The notes beneath the pieces were generated by a model. That model searched no databases, was not told the DNA's origin, and worked only from the letters and a program-made list of their open reading frames with translations. A stretch of 64,000 nucleotides of DNA from an uncultured Pseudomonadales bacterium (GTDB taxonomy: Bacteria > Pseudomonadota > Gammaproteobacteria > Pseudomonadales > Azotimanducaceae): the NCBI GenBank assembly GCA_958296165.1, contig OY282447.1:2170001-2234000 (forward strand). Direction: 5' to 3'. Position numbers and translations under genes: made by a program. Below are positions 18,981 through 28,201 of the stretch, in pieces. The stretch's first letter is position 1; the number at the start of each line of letters is the position of its first letter.

Positions 18981-20041
18981 GCGGCGAAGCGCTCGTTCAT
19001 CTCGTCGCCTCGGTCCGCCCACCACTCCCAGTCCGCATGCAAGGCGCGGACGAGATTCGGGGCGCTGGTGGGCATGTGCGGCGCCATCGGCGTGCCAGTT
19101 TCCAAATGCCTCTCGGCCACCAACGGCCTGGCCGAATGCCGCGTCGGCCCGTAGGAGATGTACTGGCTCACCCGCGCCATCGTTTTCGACTCGGCAGCGT
19201 AGGCGACAAGCTGCCGTGCCGCCTCCAGGTTCGCCGTTCCCGCGACGATGCCGAAGCCGCCGGTATCGAGCAGCTGGCCGTCCCATACCACCACGAACGG
19301 CTGGTCTTCCAGCACTTGGGCATTGAAGATGCGCCCGTTGTAGGCCGTGCTCATGGCCACCTCGCCATCGGCGAGCATCTGCGGCGGCTGTGCGCCGGCC
19401 GCCCACCAGACGATCTCTTCTTTGATGCTGTCGAGCTTGCGAAACGCCCGCTCGATGCCGGCTTCGGTATCCAGAGCGGCGTAGACATGATCCGGTGGCA
19501 CGCCATCGGCCATGAGCGCGAATTCCAGATTGGAAAACGCCTTGCGGCGCATTCCGCGTCGGCCTGGGAACTTGCCGAGATCGAAGAAATCGGCGATCGT
19601 GGTTGGCACTTGCGCGCCGAAGTTATCGCGCTTGTAGGCAAACACCGTGCTGTAGAACAGCTGGCTTTGGCCGCAGTCGGTGACCGTTTGAGGCATGTAG
19701 TCGGCCGCAGCCAGGGCGCCGTCCGCCGCCGGCGGCAGGGCGTCGACGGAGATGGGTTCCAGAAGGCCCTCGTCGCAGCCGCGCACCATGTCGGCGAAGT
19801 CCATGTCCACTACGTCCCAATAGACGTTGTCGGTTTCTACCTGGGCGCGAATCTGCGCTAGGCCGCCGTTGTAGTTCTCTACTTGGATCTCGATGCCGGT
19901 CTTCGCCGTGAAGGGCGCCATCACCGCCCTCTTGCTGGCGCGCTCGTAGGAACCGCCCCAGGAGACCACCGTGAGCGGGTCTGCGTCGGTCGGTGCAGCC
20001 AAGGCGGCCGCGACTGCCGCGAGCAAGAACCAGCGCGGCAT
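18965..20041 (-). CDS. Periplasmic substrate-binding protein, PotD/family 1 type
   Basis: The ATG at 20041 gives a clear signal peptide (MPRWFLLAAVAAALAAPTDA) and lies 5 bases after the stop of the ATPase gene. The mature protein (about 335 residues) starts with LTVVSWGGSYERASK and contains the usual PotD-like features VYWDVVDMDF, EVAMSTAYNGR and a tryptophan-rich end. This family binds polyamines and related cationic or carboxylic compounds. The gene lies between the ATPase and permease genes of the same transporter. The nearby arginine-degrading enzyme makes arginine, agmatine or a polyamine a reasonable ligand, but this is inference. Confidence 0.85.
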   Translation of the reverse strand: MPRWFLLAAVAAALAAPTDADPLTVVSWGGSYERASKRAVMAPFTAKTGIEIQVENYNGGLAQIRAQVETDNVYWDVVDMDFADMVRGCDEGLLEPISVDALPPAADGALAAADYMPQTVTDCGQSQLFYSTVFAYKRDNFGAQVPTTIADFFDLGKFPGRRGMRRKAFSNLEFALMADGVPPDHVYAALDTEAGIERAFRKLDSIKEEIVWWAAGAQPPQMLADGEVAMSTAYNGRIFNAQVLEDQPFVVVWDGQLLDTGGFGIVAGTANLEAARQLVAYAAESKTMARVSQYISYGPTRHSARPLVAERHLETGTPMAPHMPTSAPNLVRALHADWEWWADRGDEMNERFAAWLAR

Positions 20042-20046
20042 GGTCG

Positions 20047-21147
20047 CTAGTCCGCCGGGCCCAAGTCCGGTGCCAGCGCCCGGCAGTCGGTGGTGGTCCA
20101 GCCAATGCGCACGGTGTCGCCCGGCAGCACGCCGCCGTGGCCGATGATGTTCGGGATCTTGATGACGAATTCGCTGCCGCATACCACCGTCTGCATGCGC
20201 AGGTGGTCGCCGAGGAACGTCGTGTCTTCGATGCGCACCTCGAACTCGTTGCTGTAAAGCCCGGCGTCCGGCGCCAGGCTGACGCGCTCCGGCCGGATCG
20301 CCAACGAAACCTCCTGGCCGACATCGAGCGGCGCCACTAGGAACGCCTTGACGATCTGGCCGTCCACCGCTACTTCGCAGATGTCTTCGGCGACGCTGTG
20401 TACGCGCCCGTGCAGCAGGTTGTTGTCGCCGATGAAAGTGGCGACGAACGGACGTTCCGGCTCCTCGTAGAGCACCTCCGGGGGCGCCACCTGCTGGATG
20501 CGCCCGTGATTGAACACGGCGACGCGGTCAGACATCGCCATAGCCTCGGTTTGGTCGTGCGTGACGTACACCACCGTCACCCCCAGAGAGCGCTGTATGC
20601 GCCTGATCTCGAACTGCATTTCTTCCCGCAGACGGCGATCGAGCGCGCCTAGCGGCTCGTCCATCAACACCAGGTCCGGCTCGAATACGAGCGCCCGGGC
20701 GATGGCGACGCGCTGCTGCTGGCCGCCCGACAGCTGGCCCGGGCGGCGATCCTCGAAACCCTGCAGTCGCACCAGCTGCAAGGCGCGCTGCACACGTTCC
20801 GCCACGGCGCTCTTCTCCATGCCGCGCGCCTGCAACGGAAACGCCAGATTGCGCCCCACCGTCATGTGCGGAAACAGCGCGTAGTTCTGGAACACCATGC
20901 CAATGTCGCGTTTGCGGGGCGGCACGTCGTCCACGGCGCGCCCGCCGATGCGGATGGCGCCGCCGCTCGGCGTCTCGAATCCGGCCAGCATCATCAGGCA
21001 TGTGGTCTTGCCGGAGCCCGACGGGCCGAGCAACGTCAGGAACTCGCCCTCGCGCACCGTCAGATGCAGGTCGCGCACGACTTGCGAGACGCCGTCGTAG
21101 CTCTTGCTGACGGCATCGAATTCGACGTATGCCGGTTGGGCAGCCAT
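20047..21147 (-). CDS. ABC transporter ATP-binding protein, PotA type
   Basis: The 366-residue protein has Walker A GPSGSGKTT, the Q-loop in FQNYALFPHM, signature LSGGQQQRVAIARAL, Walker B LVLMDEPLGALD and the switch histidine in YVTHDQTEAM. The C-terminal 120 residues form a TOBE/OB-fold regulatory domain (IRPERVSL), as in PotA, MalK and related importers. It is the first gene of the set ATPase, binding protein, permease and AgrE-type enzyme. A -10-like TACAAT lies about 30 bases upstream of the start. Confidence 0.92.
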   Translation of the reverse strand: MAAQPAYVEFDAVSKSYDGVSQVVRDLHLTVREGEFLTLLGPSGSGKTTCLMMLAGFETPSGGAIRIGGRAVDDVPPRKRDIGMVFQNYALFPHMTVGRNLAFPLQARGMEKSAVAERVQRALQLVRLQGFEDRRPGQLSGGQQQRVAIARALVFEPDLVLMDEPLGALDRRLREEMQFEIRRIQRSLGVTVVYVTHDQTEAMAMSDRVAVFNHGRIQQVAPPEVLYEEPERPFVATFIGDNNLLHGRVHSVAEDICEVAVDGQIVKAFLVAPLDVGQEVSLAIRPERVSLAPDAGLYSNEFEVRIEDTTFLGDHLRMQTVVCGSEFVIKIPNIIGHGGVLPGDTVRIGWTTTDCRALAPDLGPAD

Positions 21148-21178
21148 GCAGTGCGAGCAATGTGGGGAAGGCGGGCGG

Positions 21179-21184
21179 ATTGTA
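21179..21184 (-). promoter_or_regulatory. Possible -10 box of the transporter-agrE operon
   Basis: TACAAT on the minus strand lies 31 bases upstream of the ATPase start, in the short gap after the CoA-transferase gene. No clear -35 box is visible. Confidence 0.3.
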
Positions 21185-21222
21185 CACGACGCCCGCGCGT
21201 GTACGCTTGTGCGCCGTTGCCG

Positions 21223-23658
21223 TCAGATGACGCCGCTCGTGCGCAGATCGGCGATTTCCATTGCGCTCAAGCCCAACAGGTCGTGCAGCAGTTCGTCCGT
21301 ATCCGCGCCGAGGCAGGGAGCGGGAAAGCGCACGCCGTTGCGCCGGCGGGCCAGCCGCCAGGGAATGCCCGTGTGGGCTCGGGCGCCTACTCTCGGATGC
21401 GGCAAGCGTTCGATGTAGCCGCGGGCGTTGAGATGCGGGTCCTCGACGATGTCGCGGCAGCTGAACGTGGGGAATGCCGCGATGCCAACCCCTTGCAGCT
21501 GCGCGGTGACCTGCCAGCGATCGCGCTGGCGCGTCCAGGCCGCGATGGTGGATTCCAAGGCGTCTTCGTTGGCCTTGCGGGCGACGAGAGTCGCAAAGCG
21601 TTCGTCGTCCGCCAACGCTGCCGCGATGAAACCGGCCAGCTGGCGCCACTCGTCGTCGTTCGTGCAGGCGATGGCTACCCACTCGTCTTCGCCTCGGCAG
21701 GGAAAGCAGCCGTGCGGCGACATGCACGGGTCGCGGTTGCCAGTGCGCCCTGGCTGGGTGCCGTTGAGCGCGTGCTGCATCCACGCTTCCAGCCCGAGAG
21801 CGGCGCTCGATTCGAGCAGGGAGATGTCCAGATGATCGCCGGCGCCGCTCGCGTCGCGGCGGATCAGGGACGAAACAACGGCGTAGGCGGCCGTGATGCC
21901 GGCGTTCGGATCCGGCATGGAGACGCCGACTTCCTCGGCGCCGCCGCCAACGTAGCCGGTGACGGACGAGATGCCGGTGAGTGGCGACGTGGCCGGGCCG
22001 TAGCCCATGTAGTTGCGGTACGGGCCGGACTGGCCGTAGCCGCTGATGCTCGCCAGGACGATGCGCGGGTTGATCTCGCGCAGCACGTCGTAGCCTAGGC
22101 CCAGGCGCTCCATGACGCCGGTGGCGAAGTTCTGCATCACTACGTCGCTCAAGGCCACGAAGCGCTTGACCAGCTCGATGCCGCGCGGGTGGCGGAGGTC
22201 CACGCTGACGCTCTTCTTGCCTTGGTTCCATTGGTTGAACATGCCGGAGGTGTCCAAATCAGGCGCTGTGCCCGCCGCCGAGATGCGTGAGCGACGGTAC
22301 AGATCGGGGCGCTCGGCAGACTCGAAGCGGATCACCTCGGCGCCGAGATGCGCCAGGTTCATCGCGCCGAAAGTGCCAGCCCAGACCCAAGTGAGATCCA
22401 CTACTCGAATGCCCGCCAACGGCAAACGCGGCGGTTCGTCTTGGGACGGCGTTGTGGAGCGCTGCGGCTTTGTGGAGCGCCGCGGCTCTGTGGAGGGCGG
22501 TGCCGGGAATACGTCGCCGTTGTGCTCGCCGAGCTGCGGCGCCGGGCGCCGGATCGCGGGGCGACCCGCATTGCCGAGCACGGGCGACGCGAGGTGCTCA
22601 ACCGGCCCCACGCCAGGACTGTCCACGGTGGCGAAGAGACCTCGCGCCCGCAGATGTTCGTTGGCGGCCAATTGCGCGTAGCTCATGATCGGCGCGCAGC
22701 AGATGCGGCGTTTCTGGGCGGCGTGATAGAGGTCGAAGGCGTTCCACTCGGCGATGAACTCCTGCAGGAAGCCGTGTATCACGTCTTGGTTTTCCGCACG
22801 ACCAGGCCGCGTGGCGAATACGTCCAAGGTCGCCCAATCCGGCCTGCCCATGAAATCCACCAGCCGTTCCCACTGATCCTGCTCTACGCAGACGAGGAAG
22901 ATCGGCGCGTCCTTGGCCTGGAAGATGCGCCACGGAATCAAGCCGCGCGGATGCGTGCGTGTGAGCACAGCGCCGAAATAGCTGTAGACCGGGATGGCGG
23001 CTTCCAGCACCGCGGCCGTGTACTCCTGCTCGGAGAGGTCGATGTAATCGCCAAGGCCGCACCGCGCCGCTTCGCGCGCCATGGCGAGCGAAGCCATCGC
23101 GCCAGCTGTGCCGGCCATCATCGCGCACTGGTGGCCGAAGACCTTAAGCGGCGGAAACTCCGCTTCCGGGTGCGTGCCGGGGCAAAGGCTCGTCCAGCCG
23201 CCGGCGTTGGCGACGATCAGCTCCGTGCCTTTGTAGCCGCAGTAAGGGCCGCTGGCGCCGAACGGCGTGATGGAGAGCGCGACGAGGTCCGGCCGCTGCG
23301 CCGCCAGCGCCGCTTTGTCGATGCCGAGCTCGGCGGCGCGCTGCGGCGCACAGTTGTGGACGAGGACGTCGGCCCAGGCGACGAGTGTGGCCAGCCGCCG
23401 TCGTCCTTCGGCCGTGTTGAGATCGATGCAGACGCCGCGCTTGTTGACGTTCAAGGCGAGGAAAGTGCCGCTCTTCTCGAGGCGGGCCTCGATATCCGCC
23501 TCAATGTCCGCCGCGCCGTCCGGATAGGGCCCGCGCCGCCGCGTCTCGTCGCCCTTGATGTCTTCGACCTTGACGACATCGGCGCCGTGGTCGCCCAGCA
23601 ACTTGGCGGCGTAGGCCGCGGAAACCCCGCTGCCGAGTTCCAGAACTCGCAACTCCAT
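21223..23658 (-). CDS. Tandem CaiB/BaiF family III CoA-transferase
   Basis: The ATG at 23658 has GAGAGG 6 bases upstream and starts directly with MELRVLELGSGVSA, the family III N-terminus. The 811 residues contain two complete CaiB/BaiF domains. The first (1-390) includes GDHGADVVKVED and LNVNKRGVCIDLNT. A proline/serine/arginine-rich linker with repeated RRSTKPQRST-like units follows, then the second domain (about 410-811) with IRVVDLTWVWAGTFGAM and HLGAEVIRFESAERPD. The second has the catalytic-loop aspartate context YVGGGAEEVGVSMPDPNAG. Standard family members are about 400 residues and act as dimers, so this may be an internal pseudo-dimer. Such enzymes move CoA between carboxylic acids; the substrate is unknown. 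The gene is divergent from the family 5 binding protein. Confidence 0.88.
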   Translation of the reverse strand: MELRVLELGSGVSAAYAAKLLGDHGADVVKVEDIKGDETRRRGPYPDGAADIEADIEARLEKSGTFLALNVNKRGVCIDLNTAEGRRRLATLVAWADVLVHNCAPQRAAELGIDKAALAAQRPDLVALSITPFGASGPYCGYKGTELIVANAGGWTSLCPGTHPEAEFPPLKVFGHQCAMMAGTAGAMASLAMAREAARCGLGDYIDLSEQEYTAAVLEAAIPVYSYFGAVLTRTHPRGLIPWRIFQAKDAPIFLVCVEQDQWERLVDFMGRPDWATLDVFATRPGRAENQDVIHGFLQEFIAEWNAFDLYHAAQKRRICCAPIMSYAQLAANEHLRARGLFATVDSPGVGPVEHLASPVLGNAGRPAIRRPAPQLGEHNGDVFPAPPSTEPRRSTKPQRSTTPSQDEPPRLPLAGIRVVDLTWVWAGTFGAMNLAHLGAEVIRFESAERPDLYRRSRISAAGTAPDLDTSGMFNQWNQGKKSVSVDLRHPRGIELVKRFVALSDVVMQNFATGVMERLGLGYDVLREINPRIVLASISGYGQSGPYRNYMGYGPATSPLTGISSVTGYVGGGAEEVGVSMPDPNAGITAAYAVVSSLIRRDASGAGDHLDISLLESSAALGLEAWMQHALNGTQPGRTGNRDPCMSPHGCFPCRGEDEWVAIACTNDDEWRQLAGFIAAALADDERFATLVARKANEDALESTIAAWTRQRDRWQVTAQLQGVGIAAFPTFSCRDIVEDPHLNARGYIERLPHPRVGARAHTGIPWRLARRRNGVRFPAPCLGADTDELLHDLLGLSAMEIADLRTSGVI

Positions 23659-23728
23659 CAAATACCTCTCGCGCGGCAGCATTGCCGGCGGCGAACAAGC
23701 CGTTCAAGCCTTCCTGTAGCATAGCCGA

Positions 23729-25732
23729 ATGGTCGAACCGGAACGCCGTACGCTGGCGGCGCCCATTGCGGCGCGAAAGCGTCTGGCGTTGCCAGCGCTT
23801 TGGCTGGCCGTGCTCGCGTTGCCGTGTAGCGGTGCCGAGAACGCGCCCGGTGGCTATCGAAACCCGGACTGGCCGCAAGCGTGGTTCGAGCCGATGAAGA
23901 CCGCCAGCGAGCTCGGCATCACGACGTTCTCTCAAAGTCCTGTCTTGGACGGCAAGGGCCTGCCTCCGGTGGCCGAGCGCTTGCCGGACGATCCCGTGGT
24001 CGCGACGCCGTTGGCGAAGAACGGCGTGTACGGCGGCACGGCGAACATCACGTTCACCGAGTGGCTGACGTTCCCGAACGTAGAGCCGCCGCTCAGCATT
24101 TCCGCCGACATGCGGACGTTTCTGCCCAACCTCGCCGAGCGTTGGGAGATCAGCGAGGACGGTCGCGCCGTTACTCTGTGGCTGCGCGCCGGCATCAAGT
24201 GGTCGGACGGCGTGCCGCTCAGCAGCGACGACTTCCTGTTCGTGTTCAACGACCTCTTCTTGAACAAGGAGTACGCGCCGGTCACCGACCGCAACATGGT
24301 CGGCGGCCGGGCCGTGAAGATCGACGAGCTGACGTTCCGCTACGAGTTCGCCCAGCCGCACCCGCTGTTCGTCAACCTGCTTGCCCAATATGGCAACTTC
24401 CTCGTCGCGCCCAAGCACTACTACCGCAACTTCCACCCCGCCTTCGTGCCGCACGAGGTGCTCCGGGAGCGCATCAGCGAAGCCGGGTTCACCAGCTGGA
24501 TGCAATACATCGGCGAGTGCCGGCGCGGGCGCATCGAGCAGAGCGCCGAGGCGCCGACGCTGGACGCCCACCGCATGGTGAGCCGCACGCCGCGCCTCAT
24601 TCGCTATGAACGCAATCCCTATTACTTCAAGATCGACCCGCAAGGGCGCCAACTGCCTTACATCGATGCCGTGGAGTCGCTCGACGTCACGAACAAGCAA
24701 CTGCTGACGGCGATGGCATCCACGGGCCAGCTGGACTTCTCCTCCTACGAGATGCGCACTCAGGACATCCCGCTCTTGAAGCTCGGCGAGCGCACCGGTG
24801 CCATCAAGGTGCATGTTTGGAAGCGCCTGCACTCTAGCGACGTCGTCATACAACCCAACTTCAACTACGACGACGAACGCCTGCGGCGGCTGTATTGGGA
24901 TGTGCGTTTCCGTCGCGCGCTCTCCATCGCCATCAACCGCCAGGAGATGAACGAGATCATCTACTTCGGGCGCGGCACGCCGCGGCAGGTGACGGCGCAT
25001 CCCACGAGCGTGTTCTACAAGCCGGAGTTTGCCGACGCCTACGCGGAGTACGCTCCCGACCGAGCCCGCGCAATGCTTGCCGAAGTGGGCCTGCACGACG
25101 TGAACGGCGATGGCTTGCGTGAATACCCGGACGGCTCGCCGCTCACCATCACCTTGGAGTTCATCGACTGGGAGACGCCCAAGGCCATCACGCTGGAACT
25201 GGTTGCCTCCTATTGGCGCGACATTGGCATCGACTTGCGGCTGAAGGTGGTGGACAGCAATCTGCAATCCGCCCGCGCCCAGGCTGGCGAGATGCAGATG
25301 ACGGCGTGGCATGCCGATCGCGTCACCGACATTCTGCTGCCGTTGCAGCCGGACTGGTGGGTGCCGCGCCGCGCCGGGTGGGACATGGCCATGTGGAACC
25401 TCTGGGCGCGCTGGCACCAAACCGACGGCGAACTCGGCGAAGAGCCGCCGCCGATCATGAAGCAGCTGCAGGGCTGGGCCGAAGAGATGCGCACCACCAT
25501 GGACCCGGCGAGACGCTTGACGCTAGGACGCCAGATTCTCGCCACCCACGCCGAGAACGTCTGGAACTTCGGCACCGTGGGCCTGGCGCCGCACCCGGTG
25601 GTGGTCACCAGCCGCCTGCACGGCGTACCGGCCACGGGCGTGTGGGGCTGGGACATCCGCTGGACGATGGCGAGCCAGCCTTCGACCTGGTACCTGGATG
25701 ACGGCAGCGCTAGCCAACAGATCGACCTATGA
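23729..25732 (+). CDS. Extracellular solute-binding protein family 5 (peptide/opine type)
   Basis: The 667-residue protein has a signal peptide after a basic N-terminus (RKRLALPALWLAVLALPCSG). The SBP_bac_5 hallmarks are LPNLAERWEISEDGRAVTLW followed by KWSDGVPLSSDDF, then a DVRFRRALSIAINRQEMNEI block and the C-terminal WETPKAITLELVA region. Family members bind oligopeptides, opines, nickel or glycosides for ABC import. No permease or ATPase gene is nearby, so it is an orphan in this window and may serve a transporter encoded elsewhere. Its stop overlaps the stop of the convergent dioxygenase gene by a few bases. Confidence 0.87.
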   Translation: MVEPERRTLAAPIAARKRLALPALWLAVLALPCSGAENAPGGYRNPDWPQAWFEPMKTASELGITTFSQSPVLDGKGLPPVAERLPDDPVVATPLAKNGVYGGTANITFTEWLTFPNVEPPLSISADMRTFLPNLAERWEISEDGRAVTLWLRAGIKWSDGVPLSSDDFLFVFNDLFLNKEYAPVTDRNMVGGRAVKIDELTFRYEFAQPHPLFVNLLAQYGNFLVAPKHYYRNFHPAFVPHEVLRERISEAGFTSWMQYIGECRRGRIEQSAEAPTLDAHRMVSRTPRLIRYERNPYYFKIDPQGRQLPYIDAVESLDVTNKQLLTAMASTGQLDFSSYEMRTQDIPLLKLGERTGAIKVHVWKRLHSSDVVIQPNFNYDDERLRRLYWDVRFRRALSIAINRQEMNEIIYFGRGTPRQVTAHPTSVFYKPEFADAYAEYAPDRARAMLAEVGLHDVNGDGLREYPDGSPLTITLEFIDWETPKAITLELVASYWRDIGIDLRLKVVDSNLQSARAQAGEMQMTAWHADRVTDILLPLQPDWWVPRRAGWDMAMWNLWARWHQTDGELGEEPPPIMKQLQGWAEEMRTTMDPARRLTLGRQILATHAENVWNFGTVGLAPHPVVVTSRLHGVPATGVWGWDIRWTMASQPSTWYLDDGSASQQIDL

Positions 25733-27325
25733 CGCCTGTGCGAGGGGCCGCTTAGCGGCCGATACGTCGCCCGACTTCGGCGTCGGATCCCACCGTGTCG
25801 TCGCCAGATAGCGCAGCGCGGCTTCGGTTGCGGCAGGCGTGCGCAGGCGCTGCAACGCTTCGATGGCCCAGCCGCGCACATGGTGGTGCCAATGGTAGAG
25901 GTTGTCCGCAAGCACGTTGACCAACGGCTCGCCGGCGCCGATGTCTGGCGCCAAGCGGGCGGTGGCCAGAGCGGCGTTGCGGCGCACCAGCGCATCTTCG
26001 TCGGCGAGCGCGGTAGCCAACGGGGCGATGTCGACGGTTCCACGTTGCGCCACCGTGCCCAAGGCTTCCGTGGCGTAGCGCCGCACCACCACATCTGCAT
26101 GGTTCGTCGCGGCCACGACATCAGGCAATGCGCCGGCCGCCGGCGCACCGATGTCGCCAAGCACATCGAGAACGCGCACGGCGAGCTCGGCATCCGCGTG
26201 GGCTAGCGTCTCGAGCAGCCGTGGCACGGCGTTTGCTTCGGCCGCCACCAGCCCGTAGGCGGCGATGGTGCGCACATCCGCATCGTCGCAGAGAAAGGCA
26301 TCGAACAAGGCGTCCAGGCTGGCGGCGGTCGCTGCGGCGCCTAGCGCGTAGGCCGTTCCCAGCGCTATGCGATCGTCGTCGCTGTGAAGGCCATCCGAAT
26401 CGACGCTGCAAGCGCCGGGCAGGCGCTCGCCGCGGTGCCAGTGCCAAAGAGACCGCCACACCGGCGCCATCGGGTCGTCGCTAGACGGCCATTCCGCGCC
26501 GCCGTGACGCCATGCCGGCGAGAGCGGGTCGCGGTCTCGGGTGAACAGGAACTTCACCATGTGTCGCGGTTGGCTGGTGGTGTTCGCCGAGTAGCGACCA
26601 TGCACCAAGTCGAAATGCACGATGGTGACCGTGCCCGCGTCTCCCGTGAGCGGAATCTTTGCCGATTCCCAAGGTTCGTCGAGCTCCTCAAGCGCATCGA
26701 ACATGGCCGGGTTGTCGGTGCGAAACCGCTCCAAGCGTTGCTGCAATGCGGCCTGGGCTGCACGGCTGGCGTGGATGCGCACGCCGAACTCCGCTTCCAC
26801 TTCTTGGCGGTTGCGCTGGTTGAACCGGTGGAGGCGCCGTCGCGCCGCCTCGAGCGAACGGCGCGGCAGGTATTGGCTTGCCGGCACTATCCCGGTGGGG
26901 CCTTTGGCCAGCGGCGTGTCCTGCGGGTAGTAGAACAGCATCGCAAAGCGCGTGCGGTGCATGCGCCGCAGGCCATCCACCGCATGGTGGGAGTGATTGT
27001 CGCCGTCCTTGTGCAGCGGTTGCGCGTCGCCTGGGAACTGGAAGTGGTCGTGGCGGTGAAAGTGCAGGTAGTGGCCGTCGCCGAGAATGGAGGTCAGTGC
27101 GCCTTTGACCAGCGGCTCTTCGAGCATTCTCGACAGTTCCGGCACGCAAGGCAGCAGGTTGTTGTGGCCGCGCGGGCCGCCTTCTTCGAGGTCGTCGAGC
27201 GCGGCGAACATGCGGGCGTGAAAATCCGCCGGCAGTTCCGAGCGCAGCGTGACGTAGCCGTCGCGCAGAAAGCGCTGCATGGCGTCGTCGGACAGCAATC
27301 GGGGCGACGTGTTCGTCTGGTTCAC
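25727..27325 (-). CDS. Phytanoyl-CoA dioxygenase-like protein fused to HEAT repeats
   Basis: Residues 1-290 resemble the PhyH family of Fe(II)/2-oxoglutarate dioxygenases: an N-terminal FLRDGYVTLRSELP, a metal HxD-like region in PLHKDGDNHSHH and a distal histidine in VHFDLVHGR. From about residue 320 on there are at least five helical HEAT/PBS-lyase-like repeats of about 31 residues (for example DDADVRTIAAYGLVAAEANA, ADVVVRRYATEALGTVA, EDALVRRNAALATARLA), normally protein-binding scaffolds. The fusion is unusual and suggests an oxygenase that docks on a protein partner or modifies one. The longest frame starts with GTG at 27325, without a clear ribosome site. It ends against the convergent binding-protein gene. 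Confidence 0.8.
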   Translation of the reverse strand: MNQTNTSPRLLSDDAMQRFLRDGYVTLRSELPADFHARMFAALDDLEEGGPRGHNNLLPCVPELSRMLEEPLVKGALTSILGDGHYLHFHRHDHFQFPGDAQPLHKDGDNHSHHAVDGLRRMHRTRFAMLFYYPQDTPLAKGPTGIVPASQYLPRRSLEAARRRLHRFNQRNRQEVEAEFGVRIHASRAAQAALQQRLERFRTDNPAMFDALEELDEPWESAKIPLTGDAGTVTIVHFDLVHGRYSANTTSQPRHMVKFLFTRDRDPLSPAWRHGGAEWPSSDDPMAPVWRSLWHWHRGERLPGACSVDSDGLHSDDDRIALGTAYALGAAATAASLDALFDAFLCDDADVRTIAAYGLVAAEANAVPRLLETLAHADAELAVRVLDVLGDIGAPAAGALPDVVAATNHADVVVRRYATEALGTVAQRGTVDIAPLATALADEDALVRRNAALATARLAPDIGAGEPLVNVLADNLYHWHHHVRGWAIEALQRLRTPAATEAALRYLATTRWDPTPKSGDVSAAKRPLAQAS

Positions 27326-27369
27326 TGGTCTTGGCGAGCGTTGCAGCGTTGGTGCGCTGGCGGCGCCTG

Positions 27370-27669
27370 TCAGCGCACTTGAGTTTCCTCAGCTTCGTAG
27401 AACGTCACCGCGCTCGCCTTGGCCGGCCGCGCCCGCATCGCCTGCTGAAAGACCGCCATGTGCGGGCTGGCGAAGTGCTTCTTCAACGCTTCCGCGTCGC
27501 GCCACTTCTCGGTGATGCGAATGACGTTGGGATCGTTGAGTTCCACCGAGAACGTGTAGTCGTCGCAGCCGTCTTCGGCGCGACTGGCGGTTTCCATGGC
27601 CGCAATTGCCGCCTTCAGATGCGCGATGTTCTCGGCACTGGTTTCGATTTTGCCGTTGACGATTATCAA
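27370..27669 (-). CDS. Antibiotic-biosynthesis-monooxygenase (ABM/YgiN) domain protein
   Basis: This 99-residue protein has the ABM ferredoxin-like fold pattern: IIVNGKIETS, then a helix with HLKAAIAAMETASRAE, GCDDYTFSVELNDPNVIRIT (strand region), EKWRDAEALKKHFASPHM and a final strand. Dimeric relatives include quinol monooxygenase YgiN and haem-degrading enzymes, but many members have unknown substrates. The start is a TTG preceded by GGGAGAG, which decides the start. It lies 44 bases upstream of the PhyH/HEAT gene on the same strand and 67 bases downstream of lrp, so it may share their transcript. Confidence 0.8.
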   Translation of the reverse strand: MIIVNGKIETSAENIAHLKAAIAAMETASRAEDGCDDYTFSVELNDPNVIRITEKWRDAEALKKHFASPHMAVFQQAMRARPAKASAVTFYEAEETQVR

Positions 27670-27736
27670 GGTTGCTCTCCCGCATCAAAGTGAGCGAAGT
27701 ATGCCGGATCGGAAGGTGCGCGACATTGCCACGATG

Positions 27737-28201
27737 CTAGTCCGGCACCGGCAGGGTGTATGCGTGCTTGATCTCCTGCAAGCTGAAGCTGGATTCCACG
27801 TTCTGCACGCCCGGGTAGTGCAGGATGTTGCGCATCACCAAGTCGGAGAAATGATCGATGTCGCGGGCGACCACCTTCATCAAGTAGTCGTGGCTGCCGC
27901 TTGTGGCATGGCACTCAACGATGTGCGGTTCGCTTTGGACGCAGCGGTGAAAACCCTCCGCCTGGGCATCGGGTTGCTTCTCCAAGGTCACCAGAACGAA
28001 GGCGGTGACGGCAAGGCCGAGAGCGCGCTTATCGACGACGGCGGCATAGCCCTGCACCACGCCAGCGCGCTCCATCTTCCGCAGCCGCCGCTGGCAGGCG
28101 GATTCCGACATGCCCACATCCGCCGCAAGTTCCACGTTGGGCATGCGGCCGTTCGCCTGCAGCAGGGCGAGGATGCGGCGTTCTGCGTTGTCTAAGGCCA
28201 T
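27737..28201 (-). CDS. Lrp/AsnC family transcriptional regulator
   Basis: The 154-residue product begins MALDNAERRILALLQANGR, has the helix-turn-helix in VELAADVGMSESACQRRLRK and a C-terminal RAM effector domain (EPHIVECHATSGSHDYLMKV). Family members are feast/famine regulators that bind an amino acid or similar ligand and often control the divergently transcribed gene. Here the original divergent partner may be the 4-hydroxyphenylpyruvate dioxygenase gene, now 1.6 kb away beyond an inserted AAA/DUF4276 module. The start at 28201 is inside a repeated segment (see the repeat entries). No strong ribosome site is visible. Confidence 0.9.
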   Translation of the reverse strand: MALDNAERRILALLQANGRMPNVELAADVGMSESACQRRLRKMERAGVVQGYAAVVDKRALGLAVTAFVLVTLEKQPDAQAEGFHRCVQSEPHIVECHATSGSHDYLMKVVARDIDHFSDLVMRNILHYPGVQNVESSFSLQEIKHAYTLPVPD

